From positions 1 through 25,946 of the forward strand of contig VSMX01000009.1 of the NCBI GenBank assembly GCA_009773975.1: a DNA stretch of 25,946 bases, in the 5' to 3' direction. The notes under the pieces were generated by a model that was not told where the DNA came from, ran no database searches, and saw nothing but the letters and a program-made list of their open reading frames with translations. Shown here one piece after another: positions 22,372 through 25,946 of this stretch; position 1 is the first letter of the stretch, and every line of letters starts with the position of its first letter. The DNA comes from Desulfovibrio sp. (GTDB taxonomy: Bacteria; Desulfobacterota; Desulfovibrionia; Desulfovibrionales; Desulfovibrionaceae). The translations under genes were made by a program, and so were the position numbers.

Positions 22372-24414
22372 ATGGCCTGTCCCAAATCCATCCGAAACAT
22401 TGGCATTATTGCCCATATTGATGCCGGCAAGACTACCCTTTCCGAACGCATCCTTTTCTATGCCCGCAAGATACACCGCATGGGAGAAGTGCATGACGGG
22501 GCGGCGACAATGGACTATATGCCAGAAGAACAGGAACGCGGCATTACCATTACATCCGCCTGCATAACATGTGACTGGAACGACACCAACATCAACCTTG
22601 TTGACACGCCCGGCCATGTCGATTTCACAATCGAGGTGGAACGCTGCCTGCGCGTGCTGGACGGTGCAGTGGGCGTATTTTGCGCGGTTGCGGGCGTGGA
22701 GCCGCAATCCGAAACAGTCTGGCGCCAGTCCGAGCGCTTTGAAATTCCCAAGCTCGCCTTTATCAACAAGATTGACCGCACGGGCGCGAATTTCGAGGCC
22801 GTGCTGGAATCCATGCGCGCAAGGCTGATGGCAAATCCCGTGCCGCTTGCCGTTCCGCTTGGCCAGGGCGAGGATTTTCGCGCAGTGCTGGACCTTTTAT
22901 CGGGCATGAAGCTTGTTTTTGACCCAGCTGACCAGGGCCAGACAATTACAAAAACTCCCTTCACTCCAGAAGAAGAAAAAATTGCCGCGCCCTGGCGCGA
23001 ACAGCTTCTGGAAAAACTGGCCGAAGCCGATGACGTTTTCCTGGAAAAATGGCTGGAAGGCAGCCAGACTGACGCTGACATCAAGGATGCGCTTCGCCGC
23101 GCCACGCTTGGCCGCAAGCTTTCGCCCGTCTATTGCGGCTCGGCCCTGCGCAATACGGGCGTTCAGCCCCTGCTGGACGGAATCTGCGCCTTTTTGCCAT
23201 CCCCCGCCGATGCCAGGCCGGCGCTCGGGGAACTTGAGGGCGGCCGCAGCGAGGTAATTGCGGATGATCCCGCAGCCGATCCTGTCGCCCTGGTTTTCAA
23301 GATCATCATGGAAAACGGCCGCAAGCTGTCCTTTATCCGGCTTTATGCCGGCACAATCAGGGAAGGCCAGAGCCTGAAAAATTCCTCGGCCGGCCAGATT
23401 GACCGCGTGGGCCGCATCTCGCGCCTGCTTGCAGACCGCCGTGAAAAGCTGGATGAAGTTTGCGCCGGCGATATTGCCGCGGTAATTGGACTGCGCAATG
23501 CCAAAACTGGGCAGACATATTGCGCGCCGAACAGGAACGTCAGGCTTGAGGCGATTGATTCCTGGCCGCCCGTAATCACCATTGCCCTTGAGCCGCGCAA
23601 TGCGGACGAGGGCAAGATCCTTGACGATGCCCTTGCCCGCTATCTTGAGGAAGATCCCACCCTGCGCGCCAGCACGGACGAGGATACGGGGATGCGCATG
23701 CTTTCCGGCATGGGCGAATTGCATCTTGACGTCATCATGGAGCGCATGGGCCGCGAATATGGCATTTCGCCCCGCAAGGGCCAGCCGCAGGTCGTCATGC
23801 GCGAAACAATACTCGGGGAGGGCAATGCCGATGTCGTCTTTGACCGCGAACTCGGCAAGGAACGCCATCAGGGCGAGGTCTCCATCAATGTTTCCCCACG
23901 CCAGCGCGGCGAGGGCAATGTGATCGTAATGGGCGATTTTTTGCCCGCGGATCCCAAAGAAGCCCGCAAAATCCTGCCTGATCCCCATATCAATGCCGTC
24001 ATGGAAGGCCTCAACCATGCCCTGCAATCGGGGCCCGCGACTGGCTGGCCGGTTTGCGACGTGCGGGTTACAATTACGGGCATCAGGCGCACGGAAGGCC
24101 TTACGACAATTCCCGGCTGCCACATGGCGGCGGGGCAAGCCCTGCGCGAAGCCATCAGCGCTGCCGGACCCGTCAATCTTGAACCGCAAATGAAAGTCGA
24201 AATAAGCGTCCCGGAAGAATTTCTGGGCAATGCCATAGGCCTGTTCAATCAGGCCCAGGGCAAGGTCGAGGATGTGGCCGATCATGCCGGCCTGAAGATT
24301 TTGCGGGGCAGCGCGCCCTTGCGCCGTCTTTTCGGCTTTCCCACTTCCCTGCGTTCTGTTACCCAGGGGCGGGCCGGCTTTGCGATGAGCTTTGAAAAGT
24401 TCGATTTGCCGTGA
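22372..24414 (+). CDS. fusA: Elongation factor G paralogue
   Basis: This 680-aa translational GTPase has all G motifs: AHIDAGKTT (14-22), RGITIT, DTPGH, NKID and GSAL, followed by domains II to V (including the VRMRE-like domain IV start QVVMRETI and the C-terminal FGFPTSLRSVTQGRA). Length is close to the usual 690. It is not in a str operon (no rpsL, rpsG or tuf nearby), so it is probably one of the two EF-G paralogues found in deltaproteobacteria, specialised for translocation or recycling. I chose the ATG at 22372 after GGAGGGGG; longer starts overlap the upstream gene. Its stop overlaps the rsmA start (GTGA). Confidence 0.92.
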   Translation: MACPKSIRNIGIIAHIDAGKTTLSERILFYARKIHRMGEVHDGAATMDYMPEEQERGITITSACITCDWNDTNINLVDTPGHVDFTIEVERCLRVLDGAVGVFCAVAGVEPQSETVWRQSERFEIPKLAFINKIDRTGANFEAVLESMRARLMANPVPLAVPLGQGEDFRAVLDLLSGMKLVFDPADQGQTITKTPFTPEEEKIAAPWREQLLEKLAEADDVFLEKWLEGSQTDADIKDALRRATLGRKLSPVYCGSALRNTGVQPLLDGICAFLPSPADARPALGELEGGRSEVIADDPAADPVALVFKIIMENGRKLSFIRLYAGTIREGQSLKNSSAGQIDRVGRISRLLADRREKLDEVCAGDIAAVIGLRNAKTGQTYCAPNRNVRLEAIDSWPPVITIALEPRNADEGKILDDALARYLEEDPTLRASTDEDTGMRMLSGMGELHLDVIMERMGREYGISPRKGQPQVVMRETILGEGNADVVFDRELGKERHQGEVSINVSPRQRGEGNVIVMGDFLPADPKEARKILPDPHINAVMEGLNHALQSGPATGWPVCDVRVTITGIRRTEGLTTIPGCHMAAGQALREAISAAGPVNLEPQMKVEISVPEEFLGNAIGLFNQAQGKVEDVADHAGLKILRGSAPLRRLFGFPTSLRSVTQGRAGFAMSFEKFDLP

Positions 24415-25184
24415 TTCCCAAAGCCAAAAAAAGCCTTGGCCAGCATTTTTTGCATGACAGGCAAATTTGCCAGCGCATTGTCGCGCTTTTGCAATGCGCG
24501 CCGTCTGACCGCATTCTGGAAATCGGACCGGGCCCGGGCGCGCTGACCAATATTCTCGAAGCATTGTCGCCTGCGCGCTTGCTTGCGCTCGAAAAAGACC
24601 CCTGGTGGGCCGCGGAACGCAACACACCCCGCTGCCAGGCCATTCTGACTGACGCCCTGACCTTTGACTGGAGCCGCCTTGACGGCTGGAAAATTATCGG
24701 CAATTTACCCTATAATGTCGCTTCCCCGCTGATCTGGGACATAGTCTCCCAAAGCCGCAACCTGCAAAAGGCCGTCTTCATGGTCCAGAAAGAAGTCGGG
24801 CGCAGAATTGCGGCCAGCCCCGGCAACAAGGATTACGGCGCGCTTTCGGTCTGGGTGCAATATCACGCCAAAACGCGCCTGGCCTTCACGGTTGGGCCAG
24901 GCGCGTTCAATCCGCCGCCAAAAGTCGATTCCGCAGTCATTACCCTTGAGCCATTGAAAAAAAGGCCCAAAAATCCCTTGCGCCTTGCAGCGCTGCTGAA
25001 AATATGCTTCCAGAACCGCCGCAAACAGATTGGCTCAATCTTTCGCCGCGCAAACTTGCCCTTTTCCCTGCTTGATGGCCTCGACCCGCAGCTCAGGCCG
25101 GAAAATCTGGGCGTGGAGGACTTTGCGCAGATAGCGGAAAAGGGCCGGGACCTGCTGGCGGCCAAAGCTCAGCATCAAGCCTGA
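24411..25184 (+). CDS. rsmA: 16S rRNA dimethyladenosine transferase RsmA (KsgA)
   Basis: This 257-aa methyltransferase dimethylates the two adjacent adenines near the 3' end of 16S rRNA. Visible motifs are KSLGQHFL (8-14), the SAM-binding EIGPGPGALT (37-46), the acidic LEKD, and the catalytic NLPYNVASPL (98-107). The FNPPPKVDSAV segment and C-terminal helical domain (FQNRRKQI) are typical. It starts at a GTG that shares four bases with the EF-G stop (GTGA), implying translational coupling of two ribosome functions. Confidence 0.95.
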   Translation: MIPKAKKSLGQHFLHDRQICQRIVALLQCAPSDRILEIGPGPGALTNILEALSPARLLALEKDPWWAAERNTPRCQAILTDALTFDWSRLDGWKIIGNLPYNVASPLIWDIVSQSRNLQKAVFMVQKEVGRRIAASPGNKDYGALSVWVQYHAKTRLAFTVGPGAFNPPPKVDSAVITLEPLKKRPKNPLRLAALLKICFQNRRKQIGSIFRRANLPFSLLDGLDPQLRPENLGVEDFAQIAEKGRDLLAAKAQHQA

Positions 25185-25417
25185 CGCGGCCGCAGGGCTT
25201 CCGCCAGAACTGACGCGTCTTCTGCTGGCCTGGCCTTCAGGCCCAGTTCGGCATTGCCGCCCGAACAGACAAAGCCTTCCGGGCGCAATTCCACCATTCC
25301 GCAAGAAATCACCTGTCCGTATGGCAGCTGCTCCCGCATATCGCAATGATCCACGCGCCTTGGAAAGACAAATGGAACCGGATTCCCCGAAAAATCTTCC
25401 ATGATCAGATAATTCAC
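25175..25417 (-). CDS. Small unknown protein convergent with rsmA
   Basis: An 80-aa frame starts at a GTG (25417) after GGGAG at a spacing of five and ends 10 bases inside the 3' end of rsmA. The peptide (start MNYLIMEDFSGNPVPFVFPR, GTG read as Met) has several Cys and Pro residues, no signal peptide and no recognised domain. An internal ATG at 25402 is an alternative start. The good start signal and codon use suggest a real gene. Confidence 0.6.
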   Translation of the reverse strand: MNYLIMEDFSGNPVPFVFPRRVDHCDMREQLPYGQVISCGMVELRPEGFVCSGGNAELGLKARPAEDASVLAEALRPRQA

Positions 25418-25764
25418 GCTCGCTCCCTTGCAAATGCTTGCCACAATTATTTTGCTGCCCTGACTTTCAGGACAAATTTGCACAGATATATGCCCGTGAC
25501 AAGCAAAGAATACCGGATATGGCGATCCAACAGGATAAATAACCTTTTGATATGGATTTATCGGCAGGGATAGATGTTTTTCATGAAGAATTAATATTAT
25601 AGTTCAGACAGGTTTACCTATGTCCGATAAGTGCTTTATTTCAAGCTGTTATCAAAAAGTTTCTCCAATAAAGTATCTCCAGACCCATTGACATCCAGTC
25701 AATATAGGGGTCAATTTAGGGGTAAATTTGAGGGCAAAAACCACAAATTCTGGAGAAAACCATC
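25418..25764. other. AT-rich gap before the integrase gene
   Basis: These 347 bases contain no convincing gene or tRNA. Base composition shifts to AT-rich from about 25540. The right part holds an inverted repeat ATTGAC-ATCCA-GTCAAT (25687-25703) and three tandem 13-bp repeats (25698-25736). Confidence 0.7.
25698..25736. repeat. Three tandem 13-bp repeats before the integrase
   Basis: GTCAATATAGGGG, GTCAATTTAGGGG and the diverged TAAATTTGAGGGC follow one another directly. Similar GGGGTCAATTT-type repeats are common just upstream of P4-type integrase genes. They may be integrase arm-binding sites. Confidence 0.7.
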
Positions 25765-25946
25765 ATGGCGAGACTTGTAAAACCGCTTACCGCAACCCAG
25801 GTTCAAAACGCCAAGCCAAAGGACAAGCCATACAAGCTGTTCGATGGCGGAGGCTTGTTTTTGCATGTAACCCCAAGCGGCGGCAAGCACTGGAAAATGA
25901 AATTCAAACAGGCCAACGGCAAGGAAAGCCTTTTGTCTTTTGGCGC
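25765..25946 (+). CDS. P4-type tyrosine integrase, N-terminal part (cut by window edge)
   Basis: The ATG at 25765 follows TGGAGAA and the frame is open to the window end (60 codons). The peptide contains KPLTATQVQNAKPKDKPYKL, then FDGGGLFLHVTPSGGKHW and KMKFKQANGKE, the arm-DNA-binding domain (DUF4102 type) found at the N-terminus of P4-like site-specific recombinases. The catalytic domain lies beyond the window. It marks an integrated element extending to the right. Confidence 0.9.
   Translation, partial: MARLVKPLTATQVQNAKPKDKPYKLFDGGGLFLHVTPSGGKHWKMKFKQANGKESLLSFG

Noticed and set aside
25437..25764. A tRNA gene serving as attachment site for the integrase
   Set aside because: I searched the gap by eye for acceptor, T-loop and anticodon features on both strands and found none.

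Overview
The window looks like chromosomal DNA of a Desulfovibrio-type sulfate reducer (Desulfovibrionaceae), probably host-associated. Three things suggest this: an outer-membrane porin of the type common in that family, a glycyl-radical choline lyase, and moderately GC-rich codon use with third positions mostly G or C. The species cannot be named from the sequence alone.

Region 1 (1 to about 14.5 kb) reads as a choline uptake and cleavage regulon. A leftward operon from 6385 to 464 encodes an OsmC-family thiol protein, dihydrolipoyl dehydrogenase, a GcvH-like lipoyl protein, choline trimethylamine-lyase CutC and its radical-SAM activase CutD. A PAS-AAA+-Fis sigma-54 activator (6668-8050) is divergent from it. 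Next come a leftward pair (10693-8212: a metal-dependent phosphodiesterase of the nucleotide pyrophosphatase type and a small protein that resembles its C-terminus) and a divergent rightward pair (11068-14539: a BCCT transporter and a porin). GG-N10-GC sigma-54 promoters precede three of these transcription units. Four copies of a GCGACANNNNTGTCGC-like palindrome lie in the two divergent intergenic regions, which ties the units together. The inferred flow is: porin and BCCT carrier import choline or a choline derivative, the phosphodiesterase may free choline from a phosphoester, and CutC/CutD cleave choline to trimethylamine and acetaldehyde. No microcompartment shell gene, acetaldehyde dehydrogenase or alcohol dehydrogenase is present in the window.

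Region 2 (14.5 to 17.4 kb) holds a GNAT acetyltransferase, a sequence resembling the 3' end of a group II intron, the SRP RNA gene (ffs) with its own promoter on the minus strand, a D-2-hydroxyacid dehydrogenase, and about 760 bp without an intact gene. That gap contains a 41-bp repeat also found between cutC and cutD.

Region 3 (17.4 to 25.2 kb) is housekeeping: an M16C metalloprotease, a DHH-family phosphoesterase, an unrecognised 271-aa protein, a stand-alone EF-G paralogue and RsmA (KsgA), the last two overlapping by 4 bp. A small unknown gene converges on rsmA.

Region 4 (about 25.5 kb to the end) becomes AT-richer and contains tandem 13-bp repeats followed by the start of a P4-type tyrosine integrase. 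It probably marks the edge of an integrated element.
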